The translations under genes and the position numbers were made by a program. DNA of 64,000 nucleotides from contig JAJVIM010000015.1 of assembly GCA_022071955.1 (NCBI GenBank), positions 205,331 to 269,330 of the forward strand, written 5' to 3'. This stretch comes from Anaerolineae bacterium (GTDB taxonomy: Bacteria; Chloroflexota; Anaerolineae; 4572-78; J111). The notes below the pieces were generated by a model. It had not been told where the DNA came from and searched no databases. It worked only from the letters and a program-made list of their open reading frames with translations. Positions 33,108 to 40,527 of this stretch are shown here, piece after piece. How positions within the stretch are numbered: the stretch's first letter is position 1; the number at the start of each line of letters is the position of its first letter.

Positions 33108-33720
33108 GCAGAATGGCCGGCACGGTCAGCCATAAAATTTGCACATCCAGCCACAGCGAGTGGTGTTCAATATAAAACAGGTCGTCGGCCAGCCGTTGTT
33201 GCGGCCAGGGACGGGCCATCCGGCCGTTGATCTGCCACCAGCCGGTCATCCCCTGCGGCACGGCCAGCCGCAGCGATCCCTGCGGCCCGTAGCGCTGCAA
33301 CAGGCCGGGCAGCTCCGGCCGGGGACCGACCAGACTCATCTCACCGCGCAGGACGTTGATTAATTGCGGCAGTTCGTCCAGCGAAAAGCGCCGCAGCCAG
33401 CGACCCGGCCGGGTCAGGCGCGGGTCATCCGGCAGTTTGAGGCCGTCCGGTTCGGTCTGATCCGCGCTGGCGTGCATTGTCCTCAATTTAAACATATTGA
33501 ATAACCGGCCGTTTTGCCCCACTCGCGGCTGGCAAAAAATCACCGGCCCCGGCGAATCGAGCCAGATGAGCAGAGCCAGGGCCAGCAGCAGCGGCGACAG
33601 CAGCACCAGCAGCAGGGCGCTGACCAGCAGGTCGAAGCCGCGTTTGAGCCGCCGGGTGGCGGGGCTGAACGGTGAGCCGGTCACCGCCGGCGGTATTAGT
33701 TGGATGGGATTACAGTTCAT
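33088..33720 (-). CDS. Phosphoglycosyl transferase (bacterial sugar transferase), first of three
   Basis: 210 aa from ATG 33720 (MNCNPIQLIPP); upstream codons belong to the neighbouring gene. One membrane re-entrant helix at about 30-52 (KRGFDLLVSALLLVLLSPLL), then VIFCQPRVGQNGRLFNMFKL, RTM, SLDELPQLINVLRGEMSLVG, PRPE and the terminal GMTGWWQINGR segment. These define the monotopic PGT family that loads the first sugar phosphate onto undecaprenyl phosphate. The DE dyad in SLDELPQ is intact (catalytic Asp and metal-binding Glu). It initiates a polysaccharide repeat unit. Confidence 0.92.
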   Translation of the reverse strand: MNCNPIQLIPPAVTGSPFSPATRRLKRGFDLLVSALLLVLLSPLLLALALLIWLDSPGPVIFCQPRVGQNGRLFNMFKLRTMHASADQTEPDGLKLPDDPRLTRPGRWLRRFSLDELPQLINVLRGEMSLVGPRPELPGLLQRYGPQGSLRLAVPQGMTGWWQINGRMARPWPQQRLADDLFYIEHHSLWLDVQILWLTVPAILHGEGAY

Positions 33721-33724
33721 CAGT

Positions 33725-34975
33725 TTAGTTATTGATAGGCCCGGCCGGTTCGCTGGCGGCCAGCATCGCCCCGAACAGACCCCAAACAATCAGCGCCACC
33801 TGCGGCGAGGCGATGATCGCATCAAACAGGCCGTGGGTTAAAAACGCGGCCAGGCTGCCCAGCAGCCCCAGCGCCAGCGCCGATTGCCCGGCGGCGCGCG
33901 CCAGCCGGCCGGCCAGCGTTGCAAACAGGGCCAGGTGCAAAATCAGCGCCGGCAGTCCCATTTCGGCGGCAAGCTGCAAATAAATGTTGTGAGCATGGCC
34001 AAAGGCGGCGCCGGCGGAAATCAACTCGGTGGGGGCCAGCAGTTTGACCGCCGCCTCAAACAGCCCCAGGCCGACGCCGGTCAACGGGAAAGCGCCGGCC
34101 AGCACCAGCGCTCGCTGCCACAATTCCAGCCGGGCGCGCAGGCTGGAATCGGCCAGCGGTTGGCTGCGGCCCAGTAAGTTATCGAACAAGACCGCCGGCC
34201 CCAGCCACAGGGCCAGCCCGGCAACCAGCGCCGCCAGCAGCAGCCAGCCCACCAGCCAGCGCCGGCTGCGCGCTACGGACATCACCGCCAGGCCGACCCC
34301 GCTCGCCAGCAGCGCGCCGCGCGACTGGGTGAGTAGCAGCAGCAGCGCCAGCGCGATGGCCGTTATTTTAGCAGCGTCGCGTACGGGCCATTGTTCGGCT
34401 TTCAGAGCCAGAGCCACGGCCGGCAGCAAAAACAGGGCGGCCAACCCGCCGGCCAGGTTGGGGTTAAAGCTATCGCGATCCCAAAAGGCGTGGTAACCGC
34501 CGGGCAGCAGGCTGTAAATTTCCCGGTCGATAAACGGCAGTTTATTGCTGCCCAGCCGGGTGCCCAGCAGCAGAATTACGCCCACTCCCAGGCCGGCCAG
34601 CAGCAACAGCCAGCTCTGGCGCGGCAGCCACGTTTGAGCGGCGACCGCGCCGCACAGGGCCAGCCCGGCCACAAACGCCAGCGCCAGCGGCCGGGTGACG
34701 CCGTCATCCAGCGAGTTGAGCAGGTTGAGCGGCAGTAACAGTAACAGCCCCAACAACGCGCCGTCGGCCATGCGGCTGCCGGTCAGCCGGCCCACGGCCA
34801 GCCAGCGCAGGCCAAAAATGAGAGCCAGCCCGGCCAAAGCCAGCGGTGTGCTCCAGGCCGGCATCAACCGGCTAAAAAGCAGCCCCGGCAAAAAGAGCAC
34901 GGCCGCCAGCCCAAACAGCGGGGCCTCGCCGAGCGGATTGTAGCTGTTGAGCTGGCGGCGCAGGCTGGCCATCAT
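33725..34975 (-). CDS. O-antigen ligase / polymerase family membrane protein
   Basis: 416 aa from ATG 34975, overlapping the upstream stop (ATGATGA). About eleven membrane segments. The Wzy_C/WaaL hallmarks are the periplasmic loop with SSLRARLELWQRALVLAGAF and GVGLGLFEAAV, then AFGHAHNIYLQLAAEMGLPA (conserved H and N/E). Members either polymerise repeat units (Wzy) or ligate chains. Beside a Wzc-like kinase and a PGT, a polymerase role is more likely. A second member of the family is at 49040-50389. Confidence 0.87.
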   Translation of the reverse strand: MMASLRRQLNSYNPLGEAPLFGLAAVLFLPGLLFSRLMPAWSTPLALAGLALIFGLRWLAVGRLTGSRMADGALLGLLLLLPLNLLNSLDDGVTRPLALAFVAGLALCGAVAAQTWLPRQSWLLLLAGLGVGVILLLGTRLGSNKLPFIDREIYSLLPGGYHAFWDRDSFNPNLAGGLAALFLLPAVALALKAEQWPVRDAAKITAIALALLLLLTQSRGALLASGVGLAVMSVARSRRWLVGWLLLAALVAGLALWLGPAVLFDNLLGRSQPLADSSLRARLELWQRALVLAGAFPLTGVGLGLFEAAVKLLAPTELISAGAAFGHAHNIYLQLAAEMGLPALILHLALFATLAGRLARAAGQSALALGLLGSLAAFLTHGLFDAIIASPQVALIVWGLFGAMLAASEPAGPINN

Positions 34976-36624
34976 TTCAGAAACGGCAGCCATTTGCCCT
35001 GCCGTTGCGGGGTGGCCGCGCTGCCTTGCGGTCCGTGGCCGTTGCCGGAGTGGTAATAATGATGGTAGTAGTAATAGTAACCGCCGCCGGATTTACTGAA
35101 CTGGTTGACAACCGCGCCTAAAATAGTGGCCCCGGCGTGCTGCAAATTGGCTACCGCCTGCCGGGCCGCGTCGCGGCGGGTCGCGCCGGCTTCGGTTACC
35201 AGCACCACACCATCCAGGTGCGAAGCCAGCACGGGCGCGTCGGCCACGGCCAGCACCGGTGGGCTGTCAAAGAGGATGACATCGGCTTCAGCCAGCAGAT
35301 CGCTGACCAACTGCTGCATGCGCCGCGACCCCAGCATTTCTGACGGGTTGGGCGGCAGTTTGCCGCTGGTCATCAGCCATAGGTTTTCAATGGTAGTCTG
35401 GCGCAGATAGCTGCCCGGCCGCGCTTCCGGCGTCCGCAGCAGATCGGTCAACCCGGCCATATTGCCCACCTGAAAAATGTCGTGCTGCACAGGTTTGCGC
35501 AGGTCGGCATCGATGATAATGGTTTTTAGCCCGGTTTGGGCCATCACTACCCCCAGGTTGGCCACGGTGGTGCTTTTGCCTTCGGAGGGGGTGGGGCTGG
35601 TGACCATGATCGCCCGCACCGGCTCGTCAATCGCCATAAACTGGATGTTGCTGCGCAGCATGCGGTAGGCTTCGGCCTGCGGCGAAAAGAGATCGTGGGC
35701 CGTGACCAGCTTGTCCTGATAGCTTTTGCCTTTGATCCGGCCGATGGCTCCCAGCGCGGTTACGGCAACCTGCTGTTCCAGATCGACCGGCGATTTGAGG
35801 GTATCGTCCAGGTATTCCAGCAAAAAGATGATGCCCAACGCCAGCAGCAGCCCCACCACCCCGCCGAGCAGCGTGTTTTGCATTGTTTTGGGGCGCACCG
35901 GCCGGCCGCTGGTTTGAGCCGGCTCGATGACGGCCAGGTAGTTGGGCGACTTTTCTTTTTCTACCAGCACCAACAGTTGGGTGTAGTTGTTTTCCCAACC
36001 GGCGACAAGCTGCTCCAGATTATTGATCTCTTCCTGCAAATCCTGCACCTGCTGCGCCGAAAGCGAACCGCTCATGGCCTGGTTGAGCGTTTCCAGCCGG
36101 GCCTGTCCCGCCTCGATTTTACCTTTGAGGCTGTCGAGCCGCTGCCGGATAAATTCCTGGTTTTTGCTCTGGGTCTGGTTTTCCAGTGCGGTCGGACTGA
36201 GCTTGATCAGTTGGCTGGCAACCTCATCGGCTGTAACCAGCGCCTCGTCTGGTGAGCCGGCTTCGACGGTGATCTCCAGCAATTGGGTATCGCGCACCGG
36301 GTTAACCGTAACCCGGCTGCGCAGCGTTTGCCAGTTATCCGGCAGTTGCAGCGCCTCGACCACGCTTTGCAGCACCGGCTGCCGCCGGGCGATGTTGGCG
36401 TAGGTTTGGGCCAACTGCTGGCTGATGTAAATATCGCGGGTGTCCAACTGGGTAGACTGGATGGATTGGCCCACCATAATGGTGGCCGTGGCCTGATAAA
36501 CCGGCTCCTGCCGGCGGCTGAAGATATAGGCGCTGGCTGCGCCGGCCACGGCCAACAGGATAATCAGCCACCACCATTTCAGGGCCAGGTGGAAATATTG
36601 GCGCAGGTCAATCGAATCGTTCAT
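34972..36624 (-). CDS. Wzc-like co-polymerase with tyrosine autokinase domain
   Basis: 550 aa from ATG 36624 with GAGGAC upstream; the frame extends further but reads through intergenic repeats. The N-terminal Wzz domain begins with membrane helix 1 (about 16-37), has a coiled-coil region (150-250) and helix 2 (LGGVVGLLLALGIIFLLEYL). Then comes a BY-kinase: Walker A SPTPSEGKSTTVANLG, Walker A' IIIDADLRKP and Walker B VILFDSPPVL. Near the C-terminus, GGGYYYYYHHYYHSG is the Tyr cluster that is trans-phosphorylated. Fused kinase and Wzz parts resemble the proteobacterial arrangement. It controls chain length and export of the polysaccharide. Confidence 0.93.
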   Translation of the reverse strand: MNDSIDLRQYFHLALKWWWLIILLAVAGAASAYIFSRRQEPVYQATATIMVGQSIQSTQLDTRDIYISQQLAQTYANIARRQPVLQSVVEALQLPDNWQTLRSRVTVNPVRDTQLLEITVEAGSPDEALVTADEVASQLIKLSPTALENQTQSKNQEFIRQRLDSLKGKIEAGQARLETLNQAMSGSLSAQQVQDLQEEINNLEQLVAGWENNYTQLLVLVEKEKSPNYLAVIEPAQTSGRPVRPKTMQNTLLGGVVGLLLALGIIFLLEYLDDTLKSPVDLEQQVAVTALGAIGRIKGKSYQDKLVTAHDLFSPQAEAYRMLRSNIQFMAIDEPVRAIMVTSPTPSEGKSTTVANLGVVMAQTGLKTIIIDADLRKPVQHDIFQVGNMAGLTDLLRTPEARPGSYLRQTTIENLWLMTSGKLPPNPSEMLGSRRMQQLVSDLLAEADVILFDSPPVLAVADAPVLASHLDGVVLVTEAGATRRDAARQAVANLQHAGATILGAVVNQFSKSGGGYYYYYHHYYHSGNGHGPQGSAATPQRQGKWLPFLK

Positions 36625-36826
36625 TAAGTCCTCACTTTGGCAAATTGGTGAAACTTTTGGGTGCTTCGGCCCCATCCCCCAACCCCCTTCCCCGGGGAAG
36701 GGGGCTTATTGAAATGCTGTGATTGTGGGCGGCGTAGCCGCCCACAATCACAGCAAAAAAGCTCTTCTCCCCCTTCTCCCCTCAAGGGGAGAAGGGGGCC
36801 GGGGGGATAAGGGGTGTTTTGTTTCT
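36625..36826. repeat. Repeat-filled spacer with GGCGGC-apex hairpin
   Basis: Contains CCCCATCCCCCAACCCCC/GGGGAAGGGGG (about 36670-36705), an 18-bp perfect hairpin GCTGTGATTGTGGGCGGC (36716-36733) against 36737-36754 with a 3-nt GTA loop, and CTCCCCTCAAGGGGAG within another C/G-rich palindrome (about 36763-36815). No gene and no obvious promoter. Confidence 0.8.
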
Positions 36827-39166
36827 CTACGGCTCGGCCGTGGGCTTCACAAAGCGCCAGTCCGGCAGGCGCTCCAACTCCGGCGGCGGCGCGAGCGTCT
36901 TCACCCAGACCGGGTCAAAATCATTGAACTCGCTGGGCGGCAGCAGCAACCGCTGCCCGCTGCCGTCGCGGTTCATCAGCCACAACTGGTTGGTGCCGGT
37001 CCGGTTGGAATAAAAGACAATCTGCTCGCCATCCGGGGCAAAGGAGGGATGCTTGTCCCAGGCCCAGTCGTTGTGAGTGAGCTGGTGCGGCTCGCTGCCG
37101 TCGGCGTTGCTGGTCCAGACATCATCATTGCCGGTTTCGGTGCTGACAAAAACCAGCTCCGGCCGGCTGGGCGACCAGACCGGATCGTAAACAATGCCCG
37201 TGCCAAAATTAGAGGCCAGCCGCTCAACGTTATATTCGTGGTCGTACACGTGCAGAGCAATCCGGGGGCCGCTGGTTACCCACAACAACTCTTGATTGTA
37301 GGCTTCAAAGCGGCCATCGAGCGTCCAGGCATCGCGCTTGACCGCCGAGTCGTAGGGCCAGCGGTCGGTCAGCCGGGCCACCTGGCCGGTCGCGGGATCA
37401 AACACGTAGGGCTGCGGCGTGATCTGCGGCGTGGCTTGCAGCTTTTCGGCCCGGGTTCGCTCCTCAACCGTGGCCCCTTCCCGGTCAGACAAAAAGATGA
37501 TCCTGCCCAGCAGCAGCGCCGGCAGCGATTGCGGCGTGCTGGTCGGCGTGGCCGTAGCCGTGGGCGAGGGCAGGCCAACCAGCAAAACCGGCGTCGGCGT
37601 GGCGGTTTGCACGTTGGCCGGCGTGGGCGTCGGCGTGCCGGTGGTCATCGCCACCGCCTGCCAGTATTGAACCGTGGCCGTATTCTCCGGCGTGGCCGCG
37701 TCGATAACAACCGCCGGAGTGACCCAGTTGGCCGGCAGCGGCGTGGCCGTGCCGTGGGCCATGGCCGCGGCCGTTACCTGCGCTGCCTGGGCGGCGGCGG
37801 TCATTACGTTTTCCGGCGTTGGGGTGCTGGTAATGATAACATAAGTTGGCGTTGGCGTGGCCGTGACCACGTGCGGCGGCTGGCCGGTGGTCATGGCGAT
37901 GGCTGTGGCCTGCGCCGCCTGAGCCACAGCCGTGGCCGCGTTTTCGCCGGTGGGCGTGGCCGTAACGACCACCGGAGTCACCCAGTAGGGCGGGACGGCC
38001 GTGGCCGTGCCGTCGCGGCGGGCGGCGGCGGTCATCTGCACCGAGTGCGCGACCGCCGTTTCAATGGCTTGCGGCGTTGGGGTGCTGGTGACCAGCACAA
38101 AGTAGGGCGGCGGCGTTTCGGCCGGGGCCGGCCCCAGGTTGAGGAATAACTGCGGCGGCTGCTTGGCGCTGGCCGGGCCAACGCCGCTGTCCCAGGCAAA
38201 CAGGTTGTTCTGCGAACCGCCCGGCCCAACAATACGGAACGAGACAAAGCGGCCAAATTTGTCGCTGCCGTTTAAAATGCGTTCGGTCAGCAGCGCCAGT
38301 TGTCCTGCCGAAAATTCAAAGGAGTTGATTACATCCTGGCCCAGCTCCGCCGGCGTCAGTTCCGGCGAGAGAACGCTCAGCGCCGCGGCCCGGCTGAACT
38401 GGCTGTAGCTGTGGCCGCGCCAGCCCAGGTCGATCTCCGGGGCCAGCAGTTCGACCTGCCAGCGGCCTTCACTTTGAAGCTGGTCGGCCCGCAGGCCGGT
38501 TAGCCGCAGGCTGGCGCCGGTTACCTGCGTGCCGCGCGGGATGCGCCGCAGGTCAAACTGGAGCACGGCCACATACTGCTGGCCATCGAGCGCGCCGCTG
38601 TACAGGTACGAGTCGCCCAGGTGGTTGGGCGCGTCAAACTCGCTGAGCAGGGCGTCATCGTTACTGACCGCCCAGCCGGCATCGAGCGCGGCCGGGTTCA
38701 GCGCCAGCCCGCGCCCGCCGGGCACGGCCGTGGGGGTAACGGTGGCATCCTGAAAGCTGAGGACCGGGCCGCGGTCATCCAGGAGTGGTGTTGGGCTGAA
38801 GCGTGGGGTTGGCGTGGTGGTCGGCGTGGCGGGAATAATGAAGCGGGGCGTTACCCCCACGGCGGCGCTCGATGGATCGTAATTAAAGATGGCCTGGCTG
38901 TAAGCCAGCAGCAGCAGCGCCGCCAGGCTTAGCAGCACCGCCCAGATGATCAGCCGCCACTGAACCGTGGGTCGCGGCCGGGTTGGCCGGGCCAGCACTG
39001 CCGGTTCCGGCGGCAAATAGGGTTGGGCCGCCGGGCTGCGCCGGGGCCGTCCGGTCGATGGCGGCGTCGGTTCGCGGTCAAACAGCGGTTCAAAGAGGTC
39101 ATCGGGGGGGTCTTCCAGCCCGGAAAAAATATCTTCCAGCCGGTCGCGTAGGTTGTTATCTGCCAT
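36827..39166 (-). CDS. Membrane-anchored DNRLRE/TPT-repeat/PD40 beta-propeller protein
   Basis: 779 aa. Cytoplasmic N-terminal tail of about 68 residues, one membrane helix (WRLIIWAVLLSLAALLLLAY, 69-90), so type II topology with the bulk outside. Thr/Pro linker 100-150. Residues about 155-345 match a DNRLRE-like beta-sandwich (SYLYSGALDGQQYVAVLQFD, TQVTGASLRLTGL). Residues about 358-535 are four imperfect 40-45-residue repeats of the form TPTPENVMTAAAQAAQVTAA plus GTATPLPANWVTP. Residues 550-779 are a TolB/PD40-like propeller (SEPHQLTHNDWAWDKHPSFA, GEQIVFYSNRTGTNQLWLMN). It lies just upstream of the Wzc-like gene, suggesting a surface or scaffold role in exopolysaccharide handling. Confidence 0.82.
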   Translation of the reverse strand: MADNNLRDRLEDIFSGLEDPPDDLFEPLFDREPTPPSTGRPRRSPAAQPYLPPEPAVLARPTRPRPTVQWRLIIWAVLLSLAALLLLAYSQAIFNYDPSSAAVGVTPRFIIPATPTTTPTPRFSPTPLLDDRGPVLSFQDATVTPTAVPGGRGLALNPAALDAGWAVSNDDALLSEFDAPNHLGDSYLYSGALDGQQYVAVLQFDLRRIPRGTQVTGASLRLTGLRADQLQSEGRWQVELLAPEIDLGWRGHSYSQFSRAAALSVLSPELTPAELGQDVINSFEFSAGQLALLTERILNGSDKFGRFVSFRIVGPGGSQNNLFAWDSGVGPASAKQPPQLFLNLGPAPAETPPPYFVLVTSTPTPQAIETAVAHSVQMTAAARRDGTATAVPPYWVTPVVVTATPTGENAATAVAQAAQATAIAMTTGQPPHVVTATPTPTYVIITSTPTPENVMTAAAQAAQVTAAAMAHGTATPLPANWVTPAVVIDAATPENTATVQYWQAVAMTTGTPTPTPANVQTATPTPVLLVGLPSPTATATPTSTPQSLPALLLGRIIFLSDREGATVEERTRAEKLQATPQITPQPYVFDPATGQVARLTDRWPYDSAVKRDAWTLDGRFEAYNQELLWVTSGPRIALHVYDHEYNVERLASNFGTGIVYDPVWSPSRPELVFVSTETGNDDVWTSNADGSEPHQLTHNDWAWDKHPSFAPDGEQIVFYSNRTGTNQLWLMNRDGSGQRLLLPPSEFNDFDPVWVKTLAPPPELERLPDWRFVKPTAEP

Positions 39167-39382
39167 AAGTTATCGTTTCTTTGGGTGTTATAGTTGTCTC
39201 CCTCATCCCCCAGCCCCCTTCTACCCGTAGAGTGGAAGGGGGAGAAAGGAGGTTTTGGGTGTGGTTTGGGCGGCTACGCCGCCCAAACCACACCCTCAAT
39301 TTAATCTCCCCCTCCCCCATTTTGGGGGAGGGGGCAGGGGGGTGGGGGCAGTGGAAATCTATCTTGGTTTGCGGATACCTTG
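39167..39382. repeat. Repeat-filled spacer with two hairpins and a G-quadruplex-like run
   Basis: Holds GGGTGTGGTTTGGGCGGC (39257-39274) perfectly paired with 39278-39295 over a TAC loop, and CCCCCTCCCCC-ATTTT-GGGGGAGGGGG (39308-39334). The G-rich continuation G5-A-G5-CA-G6-T-G5 (39324-39348) fits the intramolecular G-quadruplex rule. No gene. Confidence 0.75.
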
Positions 39383-40150
39383 TTATGGGTAGTTACAACT
39401 CATTATTTCCTGCGCCAGGGCGCGGTACTGCCGGGCGGCGCGGGTTTGGGGCGCATACGTGGTAATCGGTTGGCCGAAGGCCGGGCACTCCTTAAGCCTT
39501 GTATCAATGCCGATAATCGTTTGCAGCAGCCGGCCGTTGAGGCTGGCCTGCAACTGTTCCAGCAGCAGCCGCGACACCCGGTTGCGTTGGTCGTACATGG
39601 TCACCACAATCTGGTAGGTCAGGCCGGGATTGGTTTTGCGCCGCACCAACTGCACCAGGCGGATGATCTGCCGCAGCGACTGGGCGGCGTAATATTCGGC
39701 CTGCACCGGGATGAGCAGTCGCTGGGCCGCGGTCAGGGCGTTGAGAGTCAGCGTGCCCAGCGCCGGGGCGCAGTCGAGCAGGATATAATCGTAGAGTTGG
39801 GCCGGCAGGCTGGCCAACTGGCTTTTGAGCCGGCTTTCAAAGTTGCGCTGCGGGTAGAGCAGCTTGTCAATCAGAGCCAGCTCGCGGTTGGCCGGGGCCA
39901 CGTCCAGTCCCAATACCGGACTTTCACGGCTGACGCCGATGAGAGAGGTGCTGCCCAGCAGGGCGTCGCCGATGGTCCGGTGCAGGCCGTCCGGTTTTAG
40001 CCCGAGCGACATGGTTAAATGGGCCTGCGGGTCCAGATCGATCAGCAGCACGCTGCGGCCCAGCTCGGCCAGGCAGGCCCCCAGCGACAGGCAGGTGGTG
40101 GTTTTGGCTACGCCGCCTTTGTGGTTGTTGATGGCGATAATGTGGGTCAT
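39383..40150 (-). CDS. ParA/MinD-like ATPase without ParB
   Basis: 255 aa. Deviant Walker A NNHKGGVAKTTTCLSLG, Walker A' LLIDLDPQAHLT and Walker B YDYILLDCAPALG define the ParA/Soj family. No ParB or parS-like site is next to it, and its neighbours are exopolysaccharide genes, so it may position a biosynthetic complex (as BcsQ-type ParA proteins do for cellulose synthase) rather than partition DNA. That role is inference. The gene lies in its own spacer-bounded unit between repeat-rich intergenic regions. Confidence 0.88.
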   Translation of the reverse strand: MTHIIAINNHKGGVAKTTTCLSLGACLAELGRSVLLIDLDPQAHLTMSLGLKPDGLHRTIGDALLGSTSLIGVSRESPVLGLDVAPANRELALIDKLLYPQRNFESRLKSQLASLPAQLYDYILLDCAPALGTLTLNALTAAQRLLIPVQAEYYAAQSLRQIIRLVQLVRRKTNPGLTYQIVVTMYDQRNRVSRLLLEQLQASLNGRLLQTIIGIDTRLKECPAFGQPITTYAPQTRAARQYRALAQEIMSCNYP

Positions 40151-40527
40151 CGGTTGGGTAATCCCCTCTCACCCCCCTGCCCCCTCTCCCCTCAGGTTTA
40201 TCGTTACCCATAAATCTGCCAACTCTTGTTCGCCCCTCACCCCCCCTGCCCCCCTTCTACCCTTCGGGCACTTCGTCCCCTTCAGGAGAGAAGGGGGATT
40301 TGACTTTTGTGATCAGTTTGGGGCGGCAAAGCCGCCCCAAACTGATCACGTAATATTTTCCCCTCCCCCATTTTGGGGGATACCCCTGCGGGGCACAGGT
40401 GGGGCAGGGGGAGGGGGTTAACCTTCTTCTGCGGGGCACAGGTGGTTTGGGGGTGGGATGAAAAGGTTTTGTTGCACTTTCCTTTTCTGTTGAGTTTTTT
40501 GGAGAGAATGGAAGTGCTGCCTTATCT
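40151..40527. repeat. 377-bp gene-free spacer full of repeats
   Basis: Contains CCCCTCTCACCCCCCTGCCCC-type repeats (about 40161-40195 and 40231-40300), a 19-bp perfect hairpin GTGATCAGTTTGGGGCGGC (40309-40327) paired with 40331-40349 over AAA, CCTCCCCCATTTTGGGGGA (about 40363-40381) and a 17-bp direct repeat CTGCGGGGCACAGGTGG at 40386-40402 and 40429-40445. No coding sequence seen. Confidence 0.8.

Noticed and set aside
36716..36754. Rho-independent terminator
   Set aside because: Perfect hairpin but no T-run on either strand after the stem in the sense of transcription; kept as a repeat hairpin instead.
36719..38149. Plus-strand open frame of 476 codons opposite the TPT-repeat gene
   Set aside because: Arg/Gly-rich shadow of a Thr/Pro/Ala-rich gene.
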